A stretch of 64,000 bases of DNA from Pseudisothecium myosuroides (GCA_951799445.1 OX637288.1:12774501-12838500), one strand, 5' to 3'; shown: positions 35,556 to 47,596, counted from the stretch's first letter. Notes: generated from the letters alone by a model not told the origin. Numbers and translations: made by a program.

Positions 35556-36280
35556 TACCCCCAAAATGACGAAGCCATGACCATAGATTTTAAGCCTCAT
35601 TGCCCATTACTTAGTTTGTTGCCAATTTGCAACTAGATATGTATAAAAATAATTTTATTTATTTTTCAAAGATAAATTACATATCTTCTTTACTTCATAG
35701 AGTTTTAGATTTTTTTGATAATTTTTGAAGAAAAAGTGAAGAAAAATCACATCAAATGGAAACTTATCTCAAAAAATCTGAAAATTTCATCATATGTGCA
35801 TATTACAATGACAAACATCATGGTGTAAATTCAATTTCAATATCATTCTTTAATTAAAAAATAATTTGACATCGAAAACACATCAGAAGTTCAAATTGCA
35901 ATAAAATATTCAATATTAGTTTGTTTATTGGAAATTCAAATTGGAGTAGAAACTAGAGTACATGACCTTCATTTTGTTAATTGGGCTGAAATTCAAAAAA
36001 AATCTTTTTTGTAGAGACATTTCAGATTTAGAGCAAGAAACAACAACTTCTCAATATACACTAAAATAGCAAATTTTGTGATCCGTTTTTTTAACAACTT
36101 TTCATGTATAAGAAGACACACTAGGAAGACTACAAACTCAATTGGATACTCTTCCTAACTCACCATAAAAGATTGAAAGGTCAACATGGAAAAAAGGGAT
36201 GAAATAGTGCTTTGAATAGCTTTATAACTCCCTGCATTGTCATCCGAATGCCATTGAGTGGCGGTGGCGGCATTCTAGGA
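35556..36280 (+). repeat. Direct repeat copy A (about 720 bp)
   Basis: AT-rich non-coding unit starting near GACGAAGCCATGACCATAG. It runs through GCAACTAGATATGTAT, GACAAACATCATGGTG and AAGGTCAACATGG to about 36280. The same series of landmarks recurs in copy B, which begins directly afterwards. Confidence 0.75.
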
Positions 36281-36543
36281 TTAATTCCTAAATGACGGAC
36301 CCATGACCATGGATTTCAAACCTCATTGCCCATCACTTAATTTGCTACAATTTTGCAACTACATATGTTTGAAAAATTTTATATTTATTTTCAAAGATGA
36401 AATTACATGTCTTCTTCACTTTACAAAAAATTTAGTTTTTTTTGTGGAAAATTGATTTTTTGAGAATTTTTGAAGATAAAGTGAAGAAAAATCATATTAA
36501 ATAGAAAATTATTTCAGAAAATCTTAAAGTTTCACCATGTGTG

Positions 36544-38625
36544 TCCCGGGTATGCAACTCATGTATTATACATAGGGTCATCGGCATTAAAACAGCGAGG
36601 AGGATGGTTTTTGAAAAAATTATATCAAATTATATTAACCTCGAAAGGATCAAGAACTTTTTTTGCCATTAAACACTCGAAACTGCCATTTTTGTAGCAA
36701 AAAGTAAAAAAAATGAAAAATTGTTTTCTTTCCACATAAAACCATAGGATCTTACACCTAACTAGTATGAGAATGTGTGGAAAAAATTTCAGAATTTTTT
36801 ATCGCATAGATTGCAAGATATATGTGTTTAAAGTGAAAAAACAAGTATTTCAGCCCATTGCGGGACTAGATTTTTTGACTTTGAACATTTTTAACTTAAA
36901 TTTTTAGCACTACAGAGTTTTGAGCTTTAAACCTTTATAGTGAAGAATTGAGTTGAAAAATTAATTTCCATTATTAAAAAAATTGTTTACTTGATTGTTT
37001 AGTAGAAGTAGGTATGAGATAGAAGGAAAATCTAAAATATTAAAATCTTTTAGATGGAATTAAATGCACTAATCGCAATGGTGAGATTGTTATAGCAAGC
37101 AAGTTAAACCATATGGAATTTTTTTTTTGGAAAAATGCAGAAATTGCATTCAAAAAATGAATTCTAGAAGTTATTTTTTCAAGAAAATGCTCTGATTGTC
37201 CGAAAAAGAAGATTGCCCATAACTTTCTCATGATAAATAAAAATGAAATGAATAAAAGCTTTTCAAATAGACAAAAATTTAATCTATGAGGGAAAAGAAT
37301 TTTAAAATAAATTCAAATTTTTGCATTTTTTTCCACTGCCCCTTCTTCCCTATTCTGAGCTTATTTGGGCATAACTTTTGTTTCCGAGCACCAATTGAAA
37401 GAAAAATTATATTTCCATGAAGCTAATTAGTTTTTCTATATTTGAAAAAAGTTTCAAAAAATCAGGACAAAATATGTGCCCATAGGTACCTGCCCGAAGT
37501 CCCATTTGTCTCCCACTCGGTCTCCCGAAGGGCCAATGGTCCTTTAACCCCTAAATGCCGAAGGCACCCAATTTGGGTGTCGACAATACTTTGAAGTTAA
37601 GTAAAACCTAACCAAGTTTATATTTTTAGTAGTTTATATATATTTTTAAATTCTTTTTGAAGTCTAATTTTAGCATCAAAAATCCGATTTTGAAAATGAT
37701 TGATTATGATTTTTCTATTTAAGATTTTGGATACAGATACCCATTGTAATCTTGACTTTCTTTAGTGTTGAGGACTCTTGGAAATGAGCCTCAAATACAC
37801 TAAATCTTGGAGAAAAAATCACTTTAAACATTCATTTAAAGAAATTGTAGAGTAAATTTTGAAAAGATGTAAATTGATTGTGGTTATGCATATAAGGGCC
37901 TGTAACCTCATATTTTTTTTGGTGACCAACTTTTGAGATTTTACTTGTAAAAAAAGGATTTAAAGAATTTATTAGTTTTAACACCCTCATAATGAAACAT
38001 TATAATGTTTCAATCAATAATTGATAATGTTGTGTTTTCTTTTCCTATGTAATCTCTAGCATGTCAAGTTTTAATGTATATAGGTACAATTCAAAAAGAA
38101 TTGATACAACTTATCAAAATGGTTTGTTTTTTTTCAATTTGGAGAAAATTCAAGAAGTTCAAAAAAAGCCTTCGGCATTTAGGGGTTAAGGGTTAAAAAG
38201 ACCAAAAAGTTGGGTGAAGAACAAATTAGAAGAGAATTAAATATTAAAAATGATGAATTAAATACATATGAGAAAAAACTTACAATATAAATAAAAAATT
38301 GAAAGGAATGTGCATAGTTTTTATAATTCTATACAGGAAGTTCCCTTCAATTAAAATTAAATTTTTATTAGAAAGCCCCCAAAGTTGGGTAGCTTGTCTC
38401 ATGATACATGTATTAAAAAAATTCATATAATTAGGGTTTTAATGCTATTATTGTCCCCAAAGAAAGGTCATTTCATACGTTATAATTATGTTTTTGGATT
38501 CCTTGTTAAAAGGGATACAAGATTTTTCTACATTAAAACAAATTGTATTTCTTGAAATTGGACTAAAATGCATTATAAGTGATTACATTCAGGGCCATGT
38601 AATATGGGAGTTGGCGTACTCGGGA
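36544..38625. mobile_element. 2,082-bp TIR element nested in repeat B
   Basis: The left end TCCCGGGTATGCAACTC and the reversed right end TCCCGAGTACGCCAACTC form an imperfect terminal inverted repeat of about 30 bp. TGTG occurs on both sides (36540-36543 and 38626-38629) as a possible 4-bp target duplication. There is no transposase. A separate TTAA-flanked element sits inside it at 37544-38189. Superfamily not assigned. Confidence 0.7.
37544..38189. mobile_element. 646-bp TTAA-flanked piggyBac-like MITE
   Basis: A perfect 22-bp terminal inverted repeat including the flanking TTAA: left TTAACCCCTAAATGCCGAAG (and two further bases), right its exact complement. The TTAA target with CCCC/GGGG ends is the piggyBac signature. 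It has no ORF and lies inside the 2,082-bp element, making it the youngest layer in this stack. Confidence 0.75.
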
Positions 38626-39100
38626 TGTGTATATATTTCAAAGACAAACATCATGTGAACTCAATTTTTGTGTCATTCTATAATTAGAAAAATTGACATT
38701 GAAAATGCATCCATAGTTCAAATTGCAGTAAAATATTAAATATTAGGAATTTTTCAAAATTCAATGTATAGTAGAAACTAGAATAGATGACCTTCCTTTT
38801 GTAAGTTGGGCTCAAACTCAAAAAAAATCATTTTCATGGAAAAATTTCAGATTTACAGCAAAGAGCAACAACTTCCCAAAATATTCTAAAATAGCATATT
38901 TTGTGATCCGTTTTATTTAATAACATCTCATTTACATGAAGACAAACATTGGAAAGAGTACAACCTCAATTGAATACTCTTCGTAACTGAATATGAAAGG
39001 TCAACAAGGAAAAGGAAGATAAAAGAATGCTTTTGAACTCTTTCCATCTCACAATATTATCATCGGAATGGCACATAATGGCACCCGCGGCGCTCGAGGG

Positions 39101-40348
39101 TTAAAAAGTGACCAAGACGCGTTTGCGCAGCTTTGCCACCTTTGCCCACTCTGTGAAAGAGAATTCATATTTTTTTAAAGTATTTGAAGCCTTTTAGAAA
39201 CGATCTGAGAGGGTTATGAATTTCCATGGACCTGAGGTTCGAGTACTGGCTTTTCAGCCATGGAATAATCCAATGAGACTAAATTCTGAACAAGAGCATT
39301 GAACTGAATGAGACTATCATGCGCATGGCGGATTTGGTCTAATGCCGGTATTACACAGTATTGAAAATGTTTTGCATCGGTCATCACGGAAAGAGGAATG
39401 TCTTGTAATGGACAGTTGAAAAGGCCCTGGTAATTGAAACAGTGTAATTTTTTAAAATTTTCCCCTCTCAAGTGACAAGTGCAACATACAACGAAGGTCA
39501 TGAATTCCTTTTCTCTGTGACAGTGGTCAGTTCTTTTCCTCTACATGATTGGCGGCCACATGCACGTTGAGAGAGGGAGTGTAAGAACTTTATGTCGTGG
39601 ATCGATAAGCTGTAATGCTTAAAAGACAGATGATGTCTGCATAGGCGACAGTTTAGACGTAATCAACAATTCATTTTAGGGCGCCGCCTGTTTGTATGGA
39701 CGACGGTACATGCATTTAATGCATGGTGTAAATTTAGAAACTTTTCAGTATCTGCCACGCCTGCAAGAGCTAATACAGCGTGGTAATGTAAGCAGCATTA
39801 GTAGGTTCTGAGTCTTTTGGAGGAAAGACTGGGCAATGCTTCGGGAGTTTGAAAAATAATGCATGAGACAGTGGTAGTGTGTTTCGGAAGGTACTGTACG
39901 TTAATTTGTTCAACTTATTGACGTTGTGCTTGTTCTAGAAGCAGTGTAGAAGCGGACTGTGTGTGGAAACGCCGACTTCAAATAACTACAGGACGGGTTG
40001 AAGACGGTGACTGTCCTGCTCGGCAAAGTACAGTCATATCCAGCGTCAACAAGGTGAGAGTGGAGTGGAGGGCATCAGTAGTGTGAGCAACATCAGTGAT
40101 CTCACTCCTTTTAGAAGATAGAGATCAAGGATGAGTTGTGAACCTATAATTCAGAGCATTCAAATCGGGAGCAACACATCATTTTCATCAAGGTAAGATC
40201 TCCAGTGCATGTCGATGTTGATAACTTCTGCAAAAGTGATCATGTAGTTTGAAATTTGCATCATTGCAAGTTTAAAGTGCCACTAATTGTTTCCATTTTT
40301 TGTGCATCTGTACGCACAAATGACAAGGTGCACTAGTTGAGCGGAGAA
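39101..40348 (+). promoter_or_regulatory. 5' region of the TNP1-like gene
   Basis: Less AT-rich than the nested elements to its left. A possible leader segment with an ATG at 40132 (MSCEPIIQSIQIG...) ends at a good donor, AAG|GTAAGA (about 40192), but joining it to the next exon meets a stop, so I treat it as untranslated leader or a small upstream ORF. No firm TATA box. Confidence 0.35.
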
Positions 40349-43177
40349 ATGGATCACAAAGAAGATGTCGTTAAAGACTACAGCTCCGACTCTTCAACTC
40401 GAAGTTTATATGAAGTGCTTGTAGACCTCCGTGGAGGCCGGAGCAACATGGTGGCGAATGAGGTGCCACGGTCAGGTAACATCAATTTGCCATCCACGCC
40501 AACTTCCGAAGGACTAGAAGGAGTTCGTGACAGCATGCCGTACGTCTCACCTGTGCAATTTCAAGAGATGGTCATCAAGGCGTTATTCCAATCAACTGCC
40601 TCCTTGATGGGACCTTCTTCAGGTCTCCTTCATCACGTGGGAGAAGCTGCGATTGGATTTCCCACAGTGAATACTGGAGACCCGGGTCCAGCCAGCACTT
40701 GGAATGAAGCATCGTACCACAAGGCAGAAGCTAGGCGTAACAAGAAGCCAGACATGATGAAGACTTCGGCGGGGGAGGGATCAGATTCTGAAGAGGATTA
40801 TCCTCTTCCAGAAAACGCCACTCCTGAGCAAAGATCACTACGCACACGGAGATTGAACAGGTGGCGAGCGACGAAGGCAAGAGAATTGACAAGTAACCGC
40901 AAGGCAGTGAAGAAATCGCCCTATGTGATCCATGTCGATGGAACTTGCAAACCAAGAGGCACACATAGGCATAAGTGGAAAGCTGCAGTGCGGGGACAGT
41001 GTGGTCGCTTGGACCCTAGCATGGACAATATTAATCACCATTCGAAGAACGTCGTCAACAGCATCTGGCATGCTCTTGAAAAAGAGTGGGAGTTTGAGGG
41101 GCTTGCCCACAAAGCCAGAGAGATGTTCGAAAAGTCTGCCACCAAGTTCATGAGAAACAGAAAGATGCAATTGAAATACAAGAGTCGGAAACAGAAAGCA
41201 GTAGGTGGACCAAAACCAAACGATGTGAATAAAACGCATTGGGATAAGATTGTCGATTTAAGTGAGAAGTCAAAGATGCAGCACGCAGCGAGTACGTCAA
41301 GCCAGAGTCCATTCAAAGGGAAGAATGTAAGTTCTGAAGAGGTCGTGGACCTAAACAAATTGTCGCATGAGTTTGAGGTAAGCTAAATTTGGCATTTAAT
41401 AGACGCAACAATACACGTACTGTGGAGTCTTCTAGTTTTGATGGCTTAGACTTATGTAGGAAACGTTGCTTTCTCTTCACCTCTCTCTTTGTGGACTACA
41501 ACATCCAAAAAATGAAAAAAATCATGTCGGCAAGCCTGGAAAAAGCTGAAAGTCACATGTGGAAAAATCGCAGGACGATCCGCAATCATTCATGACTACA
41601 CAAACAGGGATCAGACATCATCTCTTTAGGCTTCTGATTAGCGTCGTCACATGTGAAGTCGTAGAATTGGCTTCTGAAATTTTTTATATCGTATTGCCTT
41701 TGGCAGGGAAGTGAAGATGAAAGTTCAAAGAGAAGTCCAGAATTCCGTCTGCTTACAGGTGAGGTTTTGGCATTGGAGGAAGACGTCGACACTCAAATCA
41801 AGAAACTCAGAAGTCAGTTATTGTGGCTCAAAAGCTCAAAGAAGGTGAGGACAGCTAACACTGAAAGCAGAGGCTCTTATAATCGAAGAGAAAATGAAGT
41901 GTGTTGTTTAAATTTCAAATATCTAATTTGCAGTTGATGTCAAAATGGATGCCTTGAGCTGTCACATGTGACTGCAACTGTCTTAGCAAGTGGAAATGGG
42001 TATATAGCGAAGGTGGTTGTAGGAAACAATGAATGGCATGTGCTTGTAAAATTTGTTTGAAGGATCTTAAGAATTTTAAATTTTAAATTTCATTGATTTA
42101 CACCTTCAAAAGTTACGAGTTTTAGGGCATGTAGCTTTAACGCTTTTGTGAATGATTGTGCAGGCGCATGAAGATGTAACTGACGATTTGACCGAAGTGG
42201 ATGTCCATGTAACGCAGAGGAAGGGAATAATGAGTGAAGTGCACAAAGGTATGGGTAATGAAAATTTCTTTTGCATTATATGGTGTGCAGGGAGTTGTTA
42301 ATTGCAAATTGAGGTCACTTTTTCTTGCCAATGACTGTAATGTGTTTGTTTGAATAGTGGCAGTTTCAAAGGCCATTAAAGAGAACGTGGCGCCCCCTTT
42401 TGTTTGTGACGGAAAGGACTCAAGTATGTTCTCAAAGAGCACTGGGAAGGCGAGGGAGCTGAAGGTGCAGGGAGATCGTTTACATGTAGGTAGCAAACAT
42501 ACTTTTTCGGGAGGAAAGCATATTGGCGGAGTGAGAAGTTTACTTGAAGAAGTGCCAAATGTGAATAAAAAGCAGGTGAGGATAGCTTGATAGTTATGCA
42601 ATCCCCATTCATTTTTATGCAAGGTGGACCATTATGAAGTAGTTGTCCTTCAATGGAAATGTGTTAGTCGATGTTGTTTTCTTGTGCTTGAATTGGGAAA
42701 TTAAATATTGACGTGGAATGAAAGTCAATGTATGCACTGTTGTTTTTCCCTTGTCTTGCAGGACAGTTCAAGAGTTTGTTCTGTAAAACTTGTTGCTACT
42801 GATGTGATTTCATAGTGGTATGCACATATCTCTAGTTGCAAAAACGAGTCGTGTATATTACTGACCATGATCATGGAATTTGTTAAAAATTGGAAAACCA
42901 GATGGAATGTGGTGATGTCATATCCATGGTTGCAATCATACAAGGTAAAGAAGAAGATATCGGGAATGGCGTTCTCATGGGTTTTGCAGGTTCAAAATTT
43001 GCTCGGAAAGTAATTCCAAAAGGGTGGTGCAGCATTCAGGTGACTTCATATACCACCTCAGGAGCTTCCGAAGCTTGCCCTTTCCCATCAGGTTGGAAGG
43101 ACCAAGTCAAGCTGAAGACGATCAAAGATGCTCAAGGACGCATCATTTTGTGGCCGCATACTCTTTTGCACATTTGA
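40349..43177 (+). CDS. TNP1-like CACTA accessory protein (five exons)
   Basis: This corresponds to the second CACTA gene, whose product in En/Spm binds subterminal repeats and helps the transposase. Exons 40349-41377, 41707-41844, 42164-42248, 42358-42575 and 42902-43177 have GT-AG borders and compatible phases and total 581 codons. Exon 1 (MDHKEDVVKDYSSDSS) has an acidic Ser-rich head and a basic block, THRHKWKAAVRGQCG to TKFMRNRKMQLKYKSRKQK, of the Transposase_24 type. Exon 2 is a predicted coiled coil (LLTGEVLALEEDVDTQIKKL). Exon 5 matches the TNP1/En-Spm C-terminal domain (IPKGWCSIQVTSY, AQGRIILWPHTLL). No stop interrupts the assembled frame. An alternative acceptor at 42761 would give a short C-terminus (DSSRVCSVKL...), so exon 5 is the least certain join. 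Confidence 0.75.
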
Positions 43178-43601
43178 AGGCGGAAGTGGAACGGTGTAAG
43201 CAGCAGTTGGATAGCATGCAATTCAAGTGTTACGTACATAGGATTGTCAACGTAAAGCAAGCGTGATTAGAGTGCTTAAATATGTACAGAGCGTGTATTT
43301 GAACTATAGAAGTGCGTGAGTATGTACAACCTAACGGGCTATTGCATAGCATGTGCAATTTGAATTTGGTAGTGGATAGACATGATGTAGTGGAGGAGGA
43401 ACTGCTTTCAGGATTCCAGGCCGAAGTCTGTCTTTGGCAAGGACAACTTCAACACGGACAGTGTCTACGGATCACAAGGCACATGCATGTGCACAGTCCG
43501 AAGCCTATGCAATATAGAAACCGTAAATAATGATCTCCGCATTAGAATGCGGTAGTTTCTTGATTACAACTTGAACTGGAGCAGTTTGCACTGCCGAAAT
43601 G

Positions 43602-43607
43602 AATAAA
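43602..43607 (+). promoter_or_regulatory. Polyadenylation signal for the TNP1-like gene
   Basis: AATAAA about 425 bases after the TNP1-like stop codon, in the expected orientation. No other gene on this strand could use it. Confidence 0.5.
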
Positions 43608-43679
43608 GCTTTAGTTGACGCTATTATTACTGTACACTACTTTCTTGATTTTCATTGCATCCAAAAAGGATTGTGAAGT

Positions 43680-44104
43680 AAAAAAAACATGTGAAGAAGA
43701 TTATGACAAGGAATGAATGAATGACACCTGTGATTGTTTTATCAATCTGTGAATTCCAAGAGGACGTGTATTTCAAATGTCGACAATGGTACAACAGCTA
43801 TTGGAGGAAATAATTGAATTAAAAGGTTGCAAACCACGAGCCAAGACAATCTGTTCTCGACAAGTGTCAGCACCTCCCAAACTATGCAAAATCATCTGGG
43901 TAGTGATTCAAAAAAACCCAGAATGGTCAAATTAAAAGACAGCCTCAAACGTCCTCAAAAGTCGCGTACTGAACTTTTAGTATTGTCCTTTAAGGCGCGT
44001 CCTAGACACAACATTTTAAGTAGAAATTACTTAAAAGACTTGCACTTTAAGTATGCATTTTTTGACTGAAAAACACACTTAAAACACCCCCTCCTCTAGT
44101 AGTG
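43680..44104. repeat. CACTA right subterminal region
   Basis: Short inverted words ACTTAAAAG / CATTTTAAGT / CTTTAAGT recur within the last 130 bp, ending in AACACCCCCTCCTCTAGTAG-TG. Such clusters are where TNP1-type proteins bind in En/Spm; the function here is inferred. Confidence 0.5.
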
Positions 44105-44196
44105 GAAGGTTTGTGGATCTCTTTTGAGGGATGAGGAGGATGTGGAGATATGGGAGGAAGTTTTGAAGAAGTTGAATTGTGGCACTATAATGGATG
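44105..44196 (+). pseudogene. Second TNL: NB-ARC fragment, 3' part
   Basis: Continues the fragment ending at 24242. With one GAA removed the joined frame reads PLVLKVCGSLLRDEEDVEIW and EEVLKKLNCGTIMD, matching gene 1. It is cut again at 44197 by another CACTA end. The rest of this NB-ARC (RNBS-D, MHD) is not found in the window. Confidence 0.9.
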
Positions 44197-44835
44197 CACT
44201 ACTAGAAAAGGGGGCCCTAATCAACAGAAAATCAATGCACTTACGTTGATTACAACAACAAAAAATTGAGCTCTGTTGATTTGGCTGTCTTCCAAACATC
44301 AATCAACATGATTTGGTTGATTTGAACAAAAAAAAAATTTGCTCAGTTGATTCGGCAATCCTCTCAACATCATTTTCATTTTCCACATATTGTAATAATA
44401 AGATAAGGTTGGCCAAAAATAATTATTTAAAAGTATGCCAAAAAATAAATAAAATGAATAAGAAAAAATGTCAAATTCAACAAAAAATTAAATAATCATA
44501 ATTTTCTAAAAAATAAAAATGTCCAATATTAGCGGAAAAGTCCAAAATAAAGTCCAATGACCATCTAAAATCAAGATATTCTATATGGCAAGGTGATGGA
44601 CTTATGGTGACTTCCAAAAATAATTGGCTATTATATAAATTGTTTTAATAAACTAAGAAATTGAAAATATTAAGAGAAATTTTGACATGTTGTATAAAAG
44701 GGATTCTACCTTCATATACAATTTCACTTAGAATGGATTATATTTAGACTTATTATTATTTGAATGAAATTTTTATGGAAAAATAATTTTTTTGTGAAAA
44801 ATCAAAATGTCTCATTTCTTTTTATAGGAAGAATT
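44197..44835 (+). mobile_element. Left end of a third CACTA element, truncated
   Basis: Starts CACTACTAGAAAAGGGGGCC exactly where the NB-ARC homology stops, and is followed by alternating AATCAAC / GTTGATT words (44218-44350), a subterminal repeat pattern. No matching right end was found in the window, so the other side is deleted or lies beyond, or was removed by the sequence starting near 44835. Confidence 0.65.
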
Positions 44836-45634
44836 TGTTCCGTCCGGTTTGATCTCTCACAGCCATCCGGACAACGATCCGGTTTGCAGGTCACACAAAG
44901 ACCCCCCATACAATCCTCTCATACTACAACGACCTTGATGCCAAGTTCCCTCCGTGCAAAGTTAGGTAGTTACAAGTGAACTCGTCCGTTCCAGCATCAA
45001 CTAAAGCTCTTCCATTTACCAATTAGGGCAGCGAGACCTCACGGGAGATCGAACACTCAACCGGATTTCCTATCCAGGAGTTCTAGCGCGACTAAGGATT
45101 CCTTCCCTATCCGCCTACCCTAACAACGGTTTTCTCGCCCGGAACCATGAACTGTAGAGGTGCTGAGGAACTGAAACCCACTCCCAACACTTAGAATACC
45201 CACTCACATGCACATAAGAGCAAAACAAACACACTAAGGGGAGAAATCTCTCCAGAATCTGCATACTTTTTCTTAAATCCTCACCAAAACAGCCCTGCCA
45301 CGCGCGGGAGAGACGTACAACAAGAAATCAATAGAAAATGCACAAAAACTCAAGGGAAAAGACTCCCAGTCTCCTTCGCAGAGACTGACTAATATACACT
45401 TAAAACTCAAAAGTCAACAAAAAGGGGCCCGGGAAGTCCGCGCGGAACTTTCGGTCCCTGCCGAGCCGGCCAGACCAGAAAACATCCGATCTAGACCAGA
45501 CACACCGGATCAAATCCGATCCGGTCCTAACTAACAAATATTTACAAAACTAATCCTACCTACCCTATCATAACCGGATCTACTCCTTGATCCGTTCCTT
45601 CGTCCATGACTTGGTCTTTGCCTTGGTCCACGCT
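44836..45634 (-). other. 3' flank of the gag-like gene, possible retroelement sequence
   Basis: GC-richer than its surroundings with recurrent ATCCGGT / CCGGAT words, like the rest of the 44.8-47.8 kb block. Read on the minus strand the block would start TGGAACGGAAATCG (about 47793) and end GGACGGAACA, that is TG...CA as in LTR elements, but no second LTR copy is present. Confidence 0.4.
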
Positions 45635-47329
45635 CTAATCTTGATCCTCACCCTGATCTAGGGTTAGATCCATACTTTGATCCTTCCCCGGGTTCAGTGT
45701 GGGACTTCTAGGTGGTTCCGTTCCAAGCTGCTCGAAGACGTCCGTCAGGTTCTGGTTCCGCTCCCCGGTTTCACGTTCTGGGAGATCCGGTGACGAATCT
45801 AAGTTGACGGTGTGCGCGAGCTTCCTCCCACTCTTCTTTGACTGGGGAGTTTCCTCCTTTCCTTCCGTCTGAATGCCCACGTTCGGAAAAGACCCGGGCA
45901 TTGAAAGGTCGGACAGATGGAACGATCGTGACAACGTCACTCCGTTCAGCTTTCGGCTGCTCTCCTCCATCCGGTTTGCAGCTTCTCGCGCTTCCATCAT
46001 CACCAATTCCACTTTCTCGGAGTAGTCCGTCAAGATCCGGACCAACCTGGTTCCGGATATCTTCTTCTCCTTGAGGACTCCCTCGTCAAACAATTTGGAC
46101 TTGGTGACGGCCTCTCCGGTTGTCCCGAAAGTGGCCTTCACATCCTCGGCTACTTTCCGGGTAGCCTCTGCCATCTCCCGTGTGGTAGCCATGTCCTCCT
46201 TGAGGAGCAACAATTCCGTCTTCAACGACTCATTCTCCTCTTGGAGTCGTCGTATCTCCGCTTCTTGCTTTCGGATCTCATCCGGGCTGGAGATGAACTC
46301 TGCAACCACTCCTGCGAGGTTGCTGTCTGCTGGTGCTCCCACCAGCTCGCTGATCTGGTTCAGAATCAGCTTCTTCACTATCCAGTCTGCTCGCACATCG
46401 CTCAGGATGTTGATCAGCTGGTTGAACGGATCCGTCGGATCCGATCCGGAAGGACCCGGTTCTTCCGAAATCGGTTTCTTCCCAAGGTTGGAGGTCTCAC
46501 ATGGAGGGGTTGGGGTTCCTCTCCGGTGAGGAGGCGTCGTCTTCTGCCGCTTGTGCTGCGGCCGGAGTTGCTCCTCTTCTTCTTCTTCCTCCTCGGAACC
46601 GGATACTTCCTCCTGTTCTTCTTCCGATTCCGATTCCCCATACTTCAAGAGTGACTCGTGAGTCTTCCACTCCTTCTCCTCCGTATCCGTGAGGAGTTGA
46701 TTGTGCTTGTAAAGATGGAAGATGTAGGGACTCAACGGAGTCGGCCTACTTCCTCCGATCTTTAAAATCAGACGGTTGACCAGATCGGAAAAGACCCTGG
46801 CCCAGTCCACTTTCCGTTCCCCGCACAGGGCTCCGAAAATCAGGTTCCCGATGGCGATGGTCACCCTCGTCGGTTTCTCCGAGTGGATGATCAGAACCAG
46901 GAACTGTAGAAGGTTTCGATGTCGGTCGTCCAAACAATCCGCGACTGCATGCCCATCCTTTGAGTCCACCGTGCACCGGAACTTCCCCCGAGTGTATCCC
47001 TCTTTCGAGGTGGCCATCCCTCGACCTCCTGACCGGAATTCGTACACGGCCTTCCACATCTCTTCCGTCCAACTGCCCGGAATTCCGCGGATGGTCTTGT
47101 CAAACTGATTTGAGAGTTTTCCCAACAGCTCTCAAATCATCCGTTCCTCCCTAAACTCCCAGGGTTTATTGATCAGTCCTCCGCAATCCATCTTGGCAAG
47201 ATCCTCTATCAGGTTGTCCTTTTCCTTCTCTTCTGCTGGAATAATCGAACACACCTTCCGGAGTTTAACTTCTACTGCGGAGGAACTGGACGGCCCTGCT
47301 CTACTCTTGCGGAGCTGAGGCATGGACAC
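45635..47329 (-). pseudogene. Gag-like / coiled-coil protein of a transposon (one in-frame TGA)
   Basis: One minus-strand frame from ATG at 47329 (MSMPQLRKSRAGPSSSS) is interrupted by a single TGA near 47133 (EERMI*ELLGKLSNQFDK) and then stays open for about 500 codons. The middle part, GIPGSWTEEMWKAVYEF to LSPYIFHLYKHNQLL, looks like a compact helical domain as in plant retroelement capsid-type or plant-mobile-domain proteins. Then come an acidic Glu-rich stretch, a basic segment (RPQHKRQKTTPPHRRG), a long coiled coil (EIRRLQEENESLKTELLLLKED and following) and a polar tail. No zinc knuckle, protease or reverse transcriptase follows. Family not recognised. It may be the first ORF of an LTR element that has lost pol, or an accessory gene of the unit it shares an upstream region with at 47885. 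Confidence 0.5.
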
Positions 47330-47596
47330 GAGCTGTGCTAAACCGGATTCTTACTGAGGCTACCTTTCCCTCTCCTAGCCGCACGTCTCGTTTCTCACCT
47401 TCGCTCTTCCGATCTCAACCGGAATACCTCTAAACCTGCAACACACACTAAAGCGCTGCGCGCTCTAACACACTAACACGCACACACAAACTCACACAAC
47501 AAGAAAGCAAATTGCTGGGGAGGAAAGCTAAGTACGCGCTGGAGAGCGATTTTTGCAAACGAAGTTTGAAAAAGAGTGGCAACTGGATTGGTCAGC

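Larger units (their letters stand above)
36281..39100 (+). repeat. Direct repeat copy B, split by a 2,082-bp insertion
   Basis: It repeats copy A (CCCATGACCATGGATTTC, GCAACTACATATGTTTG, GACAAACATCATGTGA, AAGGTCAACAAGG). Its halves, 36281-36543 and 38626-39100, are separated by an element with its own inverted ends. Without the insertion copy B is about 738 bp, close to copy A, so the pair is a tandem duplication that predates the insertion. Confidence 0.75.
24243..44104. mobile_element. 19,862-bp CACTA (En/Spm-type) transposon
   Basis: The left end begins CACTACCAGCGGAAGGGGTG. The right end, read in reverse, begins CACTACTAGAGGAGGGGGTG. Both are followed by a TTTTAAG-like stretch. The 3-bp target duplication GAA lies at 24240-24242 and 44105-44107. 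Inside are a tnp2-type transposase gene (30448-34853, -) and a TNP1-like gene (40349-43177, +), the two-gene plan of autonomous CACTA elements, facing away from each other. The element also holds a PHD-finger fragment and several nested insertions (35.1-39.1 kb). Ends, duplication and gene content agree, so the limits are firm. The tnp2 gene has one in-frame stop, so present autonomy is doubtful. Confidence 0.95.

Noticed and set aside
24243..44104. Treating the whole 20-kb block as several unrelated elements
   Set aside because: The matching ends, GAA duplication, restored host frame and presence of both CACTA genes all fit one element; the smaller repeats are nested within it.
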